Positions 51,598 to 63,602 of a stretch of DNA of 64,000 nucleotides are shown piece after piece. Position numbers and translations under genes: made by a program. How positions within the stretch are numbered: the stretch's first letter is position 1; each line of letters starts with the position of its first letter. The DNA is taken from contig CP099419.1 in the NCBI GenBank assembly GCA_024114885.1, forward strand, positions 682,001 to 746,000. Direction: 5' to 3'. The notes under the pieces are model-generated. The model was not told where the DNA came from. It was given only the letters and a program-made list of their open reading frames with translations, and searched no databases. The DNA comes from Septoria linicola. Lineage: Eukaryota > Ascomycota > Dothideomycetes > Mycosphaerellales > Mycosphaerellaceae.

Positions 51598-54099
51598 ATG
51601 GCGCCAAAGGTGATCCCGCTGTCGCGTTGCGGCAAAGATATTATCCCATGGAAGCCAAAGAAGCGCGCACACTGGACACGTTCCTGGCATAGCGAGAACA
51701 GTGACGAGGGCTCCCATTGGGATAGTACTCAGCCTGGCAATGCGACACGGCCACGCACAGTGACTCGCAGAGCAGCTGCTAACCCTGCGCTTCAGCGCAT
51801 ACCAAGCCACTCACCAGAGATCCCGGCCTCTGTTGAAGAGGAAGAGGTCTTTGAAGAGGCCTCTGTTGAAGATAAGGCGTTCACGTACCAACATGCACAC
51901 AATGCCCTGGAGACAGCAGCACACAATAATCTGGAGACAGCGGCACACAAAGACCTGGAGACAGCAGCACACGAGGCCCTGGCAACTGCAGAACATGAGG
52001 CCCTGGACACCGCAGCGACTGAAGCTCCCTCCTCCATCACATTAGAGCTACCATCACACCAGCGTGTCGTGGAATGGCTCGAGTCCCAGAGCAGTGAGAT
52101 GTTGCAGCACGAGCCTTCAACAGACCCAACACAGCGCGAGACGTTGGATCACGACCAGCCTTCAGTAGAGCAAACGCAGCTTCAGGTGAACTTGACACAG
52201 CTGGCTGCTATCACCGAGGGTATCCCACTCCAGCTTGCGCAGCAAGAAGATTCTGATAACGAGGCCTTGTCTAGTAATGCAGAGGGCGTGCTGGCTGCTG
52301 AGGATGAGGCCTTGTCTCACCATTTGGAGGATGTGCTGGCTTATGCCACGAACCTGCCAAGTGACCAAACATCGCCTGACAAAGCGAGCAGGCCTCGACA
52401 TGTTCCACGACATAAGGTGCCCTCAATCCCCAGCTCCACTGAAGACCCTCCAATTTTCTATCAAGGCACCGTAGTGTCCAACGATGTGTCTAGAGACAAC
52501 GAGGCCTCTTCTCACCACCAGGTCCTTGTGGCAAGGACACCTTCACTAAGTCCGCGCCTCAAGCCAAGTGCCAAGAGCAGTGGAAAGTGTCCTCAGGTGG
52601 CTCAGCCCACGCCTGCAGTTGGAGAGGCAGCCTCAACAGCTCAATCTGTGAGCTTGCCACACCAGGCCTCATCAATCAGACCTGTAACATCACCACAGCG
52701 CACGAAGTCCTACCCCATCTTCCTACCACGCAACCCTCGTACTCCTCCTCAAAAGGTTAACACACAACCTCCACCTCGCCACCAAGGCACCTCCAGCGCT
52801 GTGGACCACGCTCGCCAGCTCAAAGCTCGTATCTATCAAGACGAGGGCCTGTACGCACTTGCAAAGCATACTCTTAAGTAAGAGAAAGAGGCCTTTGGCA
52901 CACTCAATGGCGCCTTGCCTGACGCTGTGGACTCCAAGGGTAAGCATCGCTCGTTCGATTTGCACTGACCAAGCTAACAAACACGACCAGGCTATATGAT
53001 ACTCATTTCGTCTCATCCTGAGATAGTCCAAGCCTGTATTCGAGGCAGTTGGGCAAAAGAGGTCATTCACAACAAGGCCCTGCGATCAACCCTCGCCAAG
53101 CTAGAGCGGCGTGCCATCTCTACCAGGCATCCCTTTGTCTACCTCAACGAGCTATCAAGCACAGCAGGTGATGCTCCGACTGCAAATGAGCTCTTTGAGG
53201 CCCTCGACACTGCTGAGCGGTATCTTGCTCACACAGATCAGGCCCTAGTAAGAAAGATCGACAGCTGGATTCGTCTATTGAACGTGCGACAACAACAAAC
53301 ACCAGGGTATCAGCGATATCTATACAACGCAAGTTACCGGCGTAGCAGCAAGAGACCAGGGCGTGCTCTTGCCTTCTTCTAGCATCTGAGGGCTCGACTC
53401 GAGACCATTCCCTTTGATCAGAGAGACAAGCCTATCAGCGTACCACTGCTTGGAGTTGGCTATTCTGACAACATCACTGCTCGCTTAAGATGCCATCGCC
53501 ATCATGAGGGCTCCAACTTTCTAATGAATTTGTTCCAAGCTATTCTAGGCCTTCAATGCCCTGACAAGTACCGCCTCTACCAGTTTGTTATCCATTCTTG
53601 TACTTCACAAGACCATGTGGCTATCGCCGAGATCCTCTTTACTCGACTGAACGAGGGCTACACTGGCAACGTAGGAGGCTTTAGCTTCTACCTAGCAGGC
53701 ATTAGCTTCAACACGGGGTATGGCTACGGTGCGGCTCAGTGGGAGCAGGCTGAGTAGTGGGCTATAGAGAACATGCTTGTTAAGGAAGTACACCAAGTAG
53801 AGTGTCTTCGCTATTAGCCTATCTTTCAGGATACGACATCCGGTGCCTAGGAGATAGACAGACTCTAGGACCTCATAGTATAAAAGGCTTCGCTTAAGCA
53901 GCAAATCGTAGAGCTTGATATTATAGACAGCCTCGACAACCTCTTAGAGGCTACATTGCACGCTATAATTATAAACCTCGAGGTAGAGCTTAGAGTAAAG
54001 TAGGTAGCCGACAAGGTAGAGGAGACAGTATAGGTCGTAAGAGGCCTAGCCCTCGTTATAGACTTGAACAAGATTCTTAGTATTAAGCTAGAGGCCTAA
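51598..54099 (+). pseudogene. RIP-sheltered gene of unknown function, two exons, few RIP-type stops
   Basis: The ATG (ACAACAATGG) follows a normal pyrimidine-rich leader. The first 427 codons are open: a basic start (MAPKVIPLSRCGKDIIPWKP), then residues about 105-145 with imperfect repeats of the type ALETAAH/DLETAAH, then a long Ser/Thr/Pro/Gln-rich region. A TAA at 52,879-52,881 interrupts TLK-stop-EKEAFGTL. An intron (GTAAGC at 52,940 to CACGACCAG at 52,990) then joins DSKG to YMILISSHPEIVQACIRG in frame. The second exon reads on to 53,380 (TAG). After this stop a compact domain follows (PLLGVGYSDNITARLRCHRH, GSNFLMNLFQAIL, AIAEILFTRLNEGY, GGFSFYLAGISF) and a coiled-coil-like tail with more stops. 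The VGYSDNITARLRCH block faintly resembles GIY-YIG nucleases, but this is a weak guess. Stops sit at likely former CAA/CAG/TGG codons. Confidence 0.6.
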
Positions 54100-54169
54100 T
54101 AGGGAGGGACTATAAGCTTACTAGACTAAGATAGTAGAGTATATATATATATATATTAGAATTAGCTAG

Positions 54170-57100
54170 TCTATACGAGCTATAGAGGTAGGCCTTACTA
54201 CGACCTTTACCTTACTAGGCCTTATCTTATACTATAATACTATATCTACTACTATACCTACTACCTTATATACTAACGAGCCCCTCTATACCTTTAAGCT
54301 CTACCTCTTCTTAACTTTACTTCCTAACCTATCCTAACGAGGCCTTTACCTCTTATATCTATAGTATTTAATATAAAGGCTCTATATATCTACGCTAAGA
54401 GACTTACGCGAGTCCTCCGATAATAGATCTTCTAGATAGCCGAACGTATACTTCGAGGCGTTATCGACGATAAGCTAAGTAGGCTACGTCTTACTTTTAG
54501 GCCGAGAGTTAAGAGTATTTAGTAGAGAAGCTATACGCTCGTTCTAAGTCAGGTCAACTCTAGCTCTAGCTATCTCCTCGCGTACTATATTAAAGAGACG
54601 CTATATATCTTAATAGTTACTATCCTCGATAATAATATCCTAGTATATACTATACTAATTAATCTCTAGAACCTTAGGCTATATTAGCTTAGTATCCTTA
54701 CTTATTAGACGCTTATAATCTTCGTATCGAGTATATAAGGTCTCTATATTAGTATCTAATATAAGGCCTAGTTCTAAGCGCTCTTTATTAGTAAGGAACT
54801 CTAGTCGATAGCTATAGCTATAGCTAGCGTAGTCGTTATTTATAATATACTTTAGCTAGAGCTTACTATCGAGTCTCGGCTATAGGTAATCGAGTACTAA
54901 TACTATATATTAGTCTTAATTTTCGTCGACGCTAGTAGTAGCGTATAAGCTACGTATTCTATTAAAGACCTTCTATAGCCTATACGTATTACTCTTTAGC
55001 TTAAGGTCTAAGAAGTAGCGATTAGCCTATCTAATAAACTCTCTATTAGAGGCCTCTTCCTAGAGTTTCTCTTTAAGCTCGTAGAGTAAAGAACGAGACG
55101 AGGCTCTATTACTCTTATCGTTAGCGAAAGGTAGCCGATTTACTAGCTTTAGTATCTAAACTTTAGACTTATTTAGACTCTTATATATCGAGCTATTATT
55201 GTCTAATCTCTCGCTATAGGAAACGTAGAGGAGCTCGATATTATTATTAAGAGTATCTTTACCTTCCTTACGCTCTAATATAGTAAGGTAGACCTATAGG
55301 TATCCGAAGCTATAGCTTATAGCTATTTTACTAATAAGCTATACTAGCTATTCTAGACTATCTCGGTAAGGCTATAATCGATTTAGTATATTAGCTAAGA
55401 GCTAGTTCTACGCTATATCTATCGTAAAGACATAGTAGAGGCTTCGTACTAGCTAGAAGGTCTACTATATCTTGTTCTTATCTCTACTACTTATAACGAG
55501 GTTCTAGTTATTACTATACTATTCTAAAGCCTCGTCTTTAGTAGTCTAATCCTAGATAGATATATTAATATCTAGAGCCTAGTATATCTAAGTATCTAGT
55601 ATATCTATATCCTTATCTTTACTAATCTAAGAGAAACCTATATCTAATCTACTCTTATCTTCTTCTTTAATACCTAGAGAAAGTATAAAGTAAGGATTAG
55701 AGCTAGGTAGTATAGCCTATAGTTATTACTTCTAGTTAACTTAGTCTAGTACCTTCTACTTAACTACCTTGTCTATAATATAGGTATCGATTAAGATACG
55801 AACTTTATTAATTAGCTTTAGTATCTAAGAATAGATAGTATATATCTTCTCCTATATTCTTAATTAGCTTTTACTAAAAGATAGAGAGCCTCGTACCTTA
55901 ACTTACCTATACTTCTTTAGTACTAACTATAATAAGAGTATTCTATATATCCTTATATCGTCCTATATTAAGTATACTTAGTTTATTATCTCTAAGATAC
56001 TACTCGAGTAAGAACTTAACTCTACTATTATAGGTTATATCTAATACCTAGGACTAAGCTAGAGCGATTTCGCTTACTATATCTAAGTACTCTTTAATCT
56101 CTAATCTAGTATATATAGTACGCTAGTAAAAGAGATAGAGCTAGTAGTTAAATATAGCGATACCTTACTTATATATTCGTATAAGTTTAGTAAGTAGGTC
56201 CTTATCCTCTTCTATAATCTTATTATATTCTTCTAATACCTATATTAGAGTATAGTATATATAAAATTCCTATCTCTAATTAGTGTAGCCTACTTAAGCC
56301 TATAACTAAGGCCTCTTACCTCTATTCTATTTAGAAAGTTATTAGAAGAGAGGTTAAGATCCTTAATACTATTATAGATAGAGCTAAGCCTATTAAAGAT
56401 AAGAGCTATCTAACGTCTAAGATAGTAAGTATAGCCTCGAAGAAACGATCTAGTAGGTCGTCGAGGTCTAAACTAGTTATATTTAGTATAATTATCTAGA
56501 CGAGAGCCTTCTAGCCTCTAGTATTAGAGTCTACTAGCGCTAGGTACTCCTTAACGTTTAGGTATATAAGGCCTCCTTATATAGTAGCTAGTCGAGCGAG
56601 TATCTACTAATAAACCTTACTAATCGCGTTACTTAAGGCCTTAATCTCCTTAGCTATAATAGCGAGCTTCTTATATAAGAATAGCTACTTCTATATAAAG
56701 AATATATTAGTCGTAAGTTACGTTAGTAGTATATCGCGCGTAATATACGTTAGCGTATAAAGCTTATTAGGAGCTATACTACTATCTAGAATACGTTCTT
56801 TCTATAGCTTAATAGAGCTACTACTATCGTCGCTTTTACTCTTAATAGGTATAGTATCGCTTATACTAGTAGTATTATTCGATATTATTCGTAGTTACTA
56901 TACTAGAAGAGAGTGTAAATTTATAAGTAATAAGTAAAAGTAGTATAGAAGAGTAAAAGAAGGAAGAAGAAAAGAAGATAAATAATCTAGAAAGTTTAGT
57001 AGACGCTAGTTAGCTACTAATATAGGATCTACTATACGTAACTAACGTAAGTAAAGAGATTAGGCCCTTATCTCTATCGAACTATATCGATCTAACTATA

Positions 57101-57475
57101 GTCCTACGACCCTTATTACTATATAAATTAAAATATATCTAGGCCTATATTTCTATACTACTCTATCTTAGAGATAATACTCCTAAGTATTTCTAGCCTT
57201 ACCTTATTCTTATTCTAAGATATAATTAGAGCCTACTCTAGCTACGATAGTCACGATATAATTAAAAGCTCTAGATCCTATAGGTCTCGAAGCTAGCCTA
57301 TATTATACTCTTATAGAGTAACTACTATCTTTATTAAAGCCTAAGCTTCCTATATCCGTATCTAGATAGTAGCCTACGACTCTTCTAGTAGTAAGCCCTA
57401 TTTACGATATTATACTAAGAAGGTCTCGAGCTAAGACTATAGCTTCGTAGTAACCTTCTTATAGTTAGAATCAAG
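54170..57475 (-). pseudogene. RIP-degraded long coding frame (unknown protein), split by the Copia insertion
   Basis: Minus-strand translation gives long protein-like stretches separated by TAG/TAA, such as RLFNIVREEIARARVDLT, NERIASLLNTLNSRPKSK, LIVDNASKYTFGYLEDLLSE, LKLVNRLPFANDKSNRASS, and GGLIYLNVKEYLALVDSNTR with SLDLDDLLDRFFEAILTILD further upstream. The same character continues on the minus strand beyond the retrotransposon (63,603-64,000). The Copia element therefore appears to have landed inside this former gene. No family is recognised. Confidence 0.45.
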
Positions 57476-57480
57476 CTACT
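57476..57480. repeat. target-site duplication CTACT, left
   Basis: Five bases directly before the 5' LTR that are repeated directly after the 3' LTR (63598-63602). Confidence 0.85.
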
Positions 57481-57758
57481 TGTTGAGAATGTATCCTAGA
57501 TAGTTAGTCTAGATATAGACTTCTAAGCATGGTTCTAGATGCCTAAGGCATCTACCTAAGGCTTAGTAAGAGGTACATCTTGCTTCTCTCTCTTCTCTTC
57601 TTAGATAACTAACTCAATCAACTTTATATTTAGTTCCTAGCATATTGCTACTACACTATATATATAAGTTAGTTCAAGATTGATCCCCTATTCTTCTTTA
57701 CTACGCTATACCCTCCTTAACATTATATAGTATCTACAAACGCCCTCCACTTTTAATA
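57481..57758 (+). repeat. 5' LTR of the Copia element (278 bp)
   Basis: Begins TGTTGAGAATG and ends TTTTAATA (probably an original ..CA changed to TA). Contains ACTATATATATAAG, a possible TATA region. It is followed by GGTTATAAGCCCGGG, a possible primer-binding site. The 3' LTR has the same length. Confidence 0.92.
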
Positions 57759-57799
57759 GGTTATAAGCCCGGGTTTATATACTAAATAGGAGCAACCTA

Positions 57800-60700
57800 T
57801 ATTAGTATAGGTTACTTATATCCCTTGCAGTTTGTAGAAAACATTTAGGGCCTAGAAGTTTCCCTAACTGTATTACTAACGAAGCTAGTTTGCACCTAGT
57901 AGCATACAAGTTAGTAAAGATCTCTATAAGATAGCAGTATGTTTCTGCTTTATTAATACCTGCCTAGTTCTCTACTATTACACCTAGTATTACTAGAGTT
58001 AGAAGAGGCTACTTAGCCTTCCTACCACCTAGTAACAGAAACTCTGCTAAGAGAGAAAGATCTAAGTCTTAGTAATTTCCTAAATACGAGGAATCCCTAT
58101 CCCTTAGAGCTAGTCTCCCTACTATAAGAAATTACCCTTCTCTAGAATCCTTAGCTAGTCTAAAGCATTCTACTAATCATTTATTCTATTCACCTATTTC
58201 TATAATAGACTAAGAGGACAAGAAGAGCTAAAGGATTCCAATCCTAGATAGAACTAACTAGAAGAGATAGTTCAAGCTATAGACAGACAAGCTAGAAGGA
58301 AAGGACTAGTTCTAGGCAATTAGCTAACTAATTGTTAGAGGGAACCCATACATAGTTTAGTAGGACACTAGTCTTTAGATATATGTTACTTAGAATCAAT
58401 ACTTCTTAAAAGACAATATAGCATGCAGGTTCAGTATTAGATATAGTATTAGTAAAGATAATAAGATAGAGCTAGAGACACAGTATGTTACTATACTAGC
58501 AGCTAAGATGTAGGTGATTCTCTAGAACAAGTATAATAGAGTCCTAAAGTCCTATACTATAGGTCTAATTAAGCAGTTTGTTATATTTAGGATATTACCT
58601 AATAAGACAATCAGGGAAGCATAGAGACACCTTAGAGGCCTAGGCAAGAGGATTACTAAGATTAATCCTTAGGAAGCCTACTACTAGAGCTAAGAGAAAA
58701 GGCTAAAACATCTCCTATAGTCCCTGCCTACATTATACTAAGTAGCTAAAGATACTATTATAACCTAACTATCCTTAGATATAGACACTGTTCTCCTTCT
58801 ACTTAAGTCCTAAGAGGCAAGAGACAATCTAGATAAGATAGACATAGGTCTAGCTATATTCTATTCTAGGTAGCCCTACTAAGGAAAGTCTCTACTAATA
58901 TACTAGCTCTATAAGAAAGGGAAGCACTAGTTGAAGGATTGTCCTAACCTCCCTACTACTAAGAAACTGTCCTAGTAGAGAAATAGTACTAAGAACTAGA
59001 AGGACTCTTAGGGATTATTCCTTAGAGGGAGGGTTAGAAGATCCTCTTTACTAAGGAATGCTAGACATATCAAGAAAGCTGTCTACAAGTTATTATTATA
59101 TAATAAGCTAAAGAAGGTTATCTAGAAAATAGGTAAGCAGCTTTAGAGGATAGAAAAGTCTAGAAAGCTTCTAAAGAAAGGATTTTTAGCCTAGGAGTCT
59201 AGTTCTAGTTCTAATTCTAGAACTTACTCTAGTTCTAGAAGTAATAATAATTCCCTATTAGAAGATAATAACTAAGATAAGTTAGCCTATTCTACAATTA
59301 AGGCTAAAGGCAAGTTGTTACCCTAAGAATAGCTCTTAGATTCCTATACCTCATCCTATATAACTAACTAACTATCCTTCTTCAGATTAGTAAAGCTACT
59401 AAGGAAGAAAGTATAGATCAAGGTAGGAGGAGGATACCTCTATATAACCTACTCTAGACTAGTATAGATAAAGGGAATCTTAGGAGGAGAAGTTCTACTT
59501 AATAGGGTACTATTTGTTCCTAATCTTAGAGTAAATCTTATATTATAGGATCAGTTTAGCAAGCAATTTGGAGTCTAGAAGCCTAATTTCACTCTTACCT
59601 CCCTAGATAGCCAAACAGTTATAAAGACCAAGCTAGTTAGAGGTGTTCTATTTATTAGTAAGATATTACCTCTCCTATAGGAAAAGTCATATCACTTACT
59701 ATATAATCCTATAGAGGTTAACAATACCTATACTGCTCTATTAGAGAAGGATCTAAAATAGTAGGAGCTATAGTATAGAAGATTTGTACACTTTAGAAGA
59801 GGGTTACTCTCAAACCTTTATAAAGTTACTAACCTAAAGGAAAGAATTCTAATCCCTAACTAGGAAGAGTATAAGTATAGGATCTATATAATAGGCAAGA
59901 TAAAGAAACACCTAGGCAAGTCTGTTAAGAGAAGACCTAAAAGACTAGCCCTTATGTCAGTAGATATCTATAGACTATTACTATTATTAGTAAAAGGTTT
60001 CACATAGTAGCTTAAGATTATTAACAACTTCTTAAGAAAGAAATAGGCATTTCTACTTAAGGCTAGATCAGATGCACTAACTACTCTTTAGAACTAGAGG
60101 ATTAAGGCAGAAAGGCAGTTAGTAGCACTCCTTAAGTCTATAAGGGCTAATAATGCTAGAGAGATTACTACTTTAATTAAACAGTAGGAGAAGGACTTTA
60201 GAATCACCCTTAAGCCAACTAAGGCCTATAATTTACTCTAGAATAGAGTAGTTAAGAGGTCTATCCAAACATTAGAGGCCTCTATTAGAGCAATACTTGA
60301 AGAAAGCAAGATACCTATTAAGTTTTAGCTAGAAGCCCTTGAAGCATAGGTATATATAAGGAACAAGCTTCTAAATAGACCTGATATTAAGAGATTCAAG
60401 CTCTTACCTAATAAAGCTTTTAATAGGATTAAACTAATAGTCTCCTACCTTAAGGTATAGGGATATAGAGCTATAGTATACATAGATGTAAGAGTATAGC
60501 CTTAGTAGGCAAGGAGTAACAAACTAATAAATAGAGGAAAGGATACTATATTTGTTAGATACTATAACAATATAGCAAAGGTATAGAAGTTCTAGGAGCT
60601 AGATATAAAGGCTATTAAGTAGTATACTAATGCAATCTTCTTTAAAGATAAGCTAGGTAGAGAATTGGACTTGAACATTAAGATCAAGAATCTCCCTAGT

Positions 60701-62870
60701 TCAGCTCTAGAAAGAAGACCTATTAGAAGGCTAAGAACTATTAGCTAGCCTGCTCTACAAGCTAGTAGGAGTACCCTAGGTGCTCCTAGTCTAGGCTAGT
60801 AGAAGCCTCCTCCCCCTTAGCTATTAGTATAGGTTTAGGAAGGAAAGAAACTCTTTATATAACTTCCACCTCTACTAGAAGATATAGGAGAGTATAGAAA
60901 ATTCCTAGACTAAAGGAAAGTTAAGAAAGAATCTAAGAATTCTGCCTAAGAAACTATAGAGGTAGATTAGGAGCAGACAGCCCTAAGGCAAACTCTTAGA
61001 AAGAGGAAAGCATCCTAAGAACTTAATAGATTTAACTAGAAGCTGAAGCTAATTAGGCTTAAGCTAGATTAGAATAGTTAGCTAGACAAGGAAATGCTCC
61101 TAGAGTATCAGGCTTTCTTCTCAGCTATAAGCTCTATTAACCTAGGCATCCTATAGGACCTAGAATTCTTAGAGGAAGTTAAAGAGATTACATTCTTAGC
61201 TGCTAAAGAAGTAGAAATATACAAATAGGAGGTTCTAATCCTAAGGAACTACAAGGAAGTAGTAAATAATCCTAAGTAGGGTTATCTCTAGTAAGAAGCT
61301 ATTTAGAAGGAGCTAGATATACTTGCAAGCAACAATACCTAGACTATAGTAGTCCTACTAAAAGGGGCTAACCTAGTTACCTTAAGATAGGTCTTTAATG
61401 TTAAGAGAAAGCTTAGTAGAGCTATTAAAAAGTTTAAGGCAAGACTAGTTATAAGAGAGTTCTCCTAAAAGTATAGAGTAGACTATATAGAAACTTTTGC
61501 CCCTATAGTTAGGTAGGATACTCTAAGAGGATTTATAGCTATAGTCTATAAGAAGGACCTGGTTCTGCACTAAGTAGATATGAATAATACATTTATAGAG
61601 AGTACCCTATATAAGGACATCTATATGATCCTACTACTAGGTGTTGACCTACTAACTAGTATAGTCTTACAAGTTCTAAGAAGTCTCTATAGGCTAAAGC
61701 AAGCTATAAGAGACTGGAATTAGCTATATATGTTAAAGCTGAAAGGAATAGGATTCAGACAATTAGGAGTGGACCTATGTCTTCTAATCTATAAGAAAAG
61801 GAAAGACCTAATAATCCTAATCTATATTAATAATATACCTATTACTATAGAGAGACTAGAAGATGTCCTCTAATTCAAAGACTAACTTAGTAAGGTCTTT
61901 AAGATCAAAGATCTTAGAGAACTAGACAAGATTCTTAGAATAAGACTAATAAGAAACAGATAGTAAGGCTAGCTAAAACTTAACTAGAAGCACTATATCT
62001 AAGAGAACCTAGCTAAGATAGGAATAGGTCAAGAGACTGTATTACTAACTCTTTTACTAATAGACAGCTATAAAAGTCTGAAGCCTACTAGACTAAATAA
62101 TAAAAGGTGTAATAAATAGGAGTACTAATCTATTATTAGAACATAGATGTAGCTTGTAACTATTATAAGACTAGACATTTTATTTGCCCTTAGAAGATTA
62201 AGCTCCTATATTAGTAATCCAATAGTAGGACATATAAAGGCTCTAAAGAAGCTAACTAGATACCTGAGATCAAACCCAGACCTTGGTCTAAGATACTTAA
62301 GGAATAGTTAAGGCTGCCTTACTAGATATATAGACTCTAACTATGCAATGGACAAGACTAATAGAGTCTCAATCCTTGGATATGTCTTCTTCCTTTATAG
62401 TACACCAATCTCCTAGATAAGTAAGAAGTAGAAATCTATAGCTACATCTATAATAGAAGCTAAATATATAGCTATAGGAGTATGTGCAAAACAGTTATAG
62501 TTCCTTAGTGCTCTTTTAAGAGAGCTTAGATGCCTAGAGTTAGTAGGAGAATGTTCTTACTAACTAAGGATCCTTAGTAACTAGGAAACTGTTACTAGAA
62601 TTAGGCCAATTTAGCTAAAAGGTAATAACTAAGCTGCCCTTACTCTAGTTAAGGACTTACATATTTATAACAAGTCCAAACATATTGATATCTTATATAA
62701 TGCTATAAGAAAGCTCTAGTAGAACAGACTTATCTCTATAGAATATATGAACATAAAAGAGATAGTAGTAGATGGTCTTACTAAGCTAAAGAATAGACTA
62801 TAGTTTTAGGAGTTTGTAAGGTAGATCTGCCTTATATAAGAGATATGCAAAAGATAACTCCAAGCCTTAG
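57800..62870 (+). pseudogene. degenerate Copia gag-pol coding region
   Basis: Readable landmarks in order on the plus strand: a zinc-knuckle relic near 58,900-58,945 in which a Cys codon reads TAC (Tyr); integrase-like segments from about 59,760 to 60,700; reverse transcriptase with SLYRLKQAIRDW near 61,685-61,720; and a catalytic box YINNI near 61,823-61,837, where the usual Asp-Asp reads Asn-Asn as expected from TGAT to TAAT changes. An RNase H block follows (DSNYAMDKTNRV, then SILGYVFFL, near 62,335-62,395) with IIEAKYIAIG near 62,452-62,481. Dozens of TAG/TAA codons make it non-functional. No start or single frame can be assigned. Confidence 0.85.
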
Positions 62871-62875
62871 AGCTG

Positions 62876-62927
62876 AACTAAGAGGAGTCTAAAAGAAAGA
62901 TTTTAGTTACTTGACTCCTCCTTAGTT
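62876..62927 (+). other. inverted repeat (stem-loop) downstream of pol
   Basis: The arms AACTAAGAGGAGTC (62876-62889) and GACTCCTCCTTAGTT (62913-62927) pair with a single bulged base across a 23-base loop. It lies between the pol remnant and the 3' LTR. It may be a transcript terminator or RNA structure of the element; function unknown. Confidence 0.6.
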
Positions 62928-63319
62928 AGACTTTACAAAGTCCCAAATGCCCTTACTAATGTTAGACCTATTACTAACTGCAATATTACTATATGGCACC
63001 TAGCTAAACTAGACACCCCCTAAGGCCAAGTACTAGTTAATATTGAAGACCTCCTCTATAGCAGCTATTATCTCCTCCACTAGTATGTAGTCACTCTGCT
63101 CCCTAGCTTGATACAAGATCCCTACAGCTAAGAATAGTGTACCCTAAAGACTATTAGGGAACGGAGATAGTAGTGTAGGAAGTTTGTTAGATTAACAGTT
63201 GGTACTGTCTGGTTATTGGTCTGAAAAGTAAGTACTTGATAACTAATCAAGATTGGGACTAGCATTTGAGTGCTATAGATGATCTGTTGAAAGATCTGAC
63301 TATATAGCATAAGTAGGAG

Positions 63320-63597
63320 TGTTAAGAATGTATCCTAGATAGTTAGTCTAGATATGGACTTCTAAGCATAGTTCTAGATGCCTAAGGCATCTACCTGAGG
63401 CTTAGTAAGAGGTACATCTTGCTTCTCTCTCTTCTCTTCTTAGATAACCAACTTAATCAACTTTGTATTTGGTTCCTAGCATATTACTACTACACTATAT
63501 ATATAAGTTAGTTCAAGATTGATCCCCTATTCTTCTTTACTACGCTATACCCTCCTTGACATTATATAGCATCTACAAACGCCCTCTACTTTTAATA
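63320..63597 (+). repeat. 3' LTR of the Copia element (278 bp)
   Basis: Same length as the 5' LTR with about a dozen differences. Every difference I found is C/T or G/A at a CpA or TpG position, as RIP would produce. It is preceded by a short purine tract (AAGTAGGAG), a possible polypurine tract. Confidence 0.92.
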
Positions 63598-63602
63598 CTA
63601 CT
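63598..63602. repeat. target-site duplication CTACT, right
   Basis: Direct match to 57476-57480 on the other side of the element. Confidence 0.85.

Larger units (their letters stand above)
57481..63597 (+). mobile_element. complete Ty1/Copia-type LTR retrotransposon, RIP-mutated
   Basis: 6117-bp element bounded by two 278-bp LTRs and a 5-bp target duplication (CTACT). The internal order on the plus strand is gag remnant with a CCHC-type zinc knuckle, then integrase-like, reverse transcriptase-like and RNase H-like segments, the Pseudoviridae/Copia order with integrase before reverse transcriptase. All frames are interrupted by TAG/TAA. It is less mutated than its host DNA, since CpA and TpG are still present, so it inserted after, or was exposed less to, the RIP that hit the surrounding repeat. 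Confidence 0.93.
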
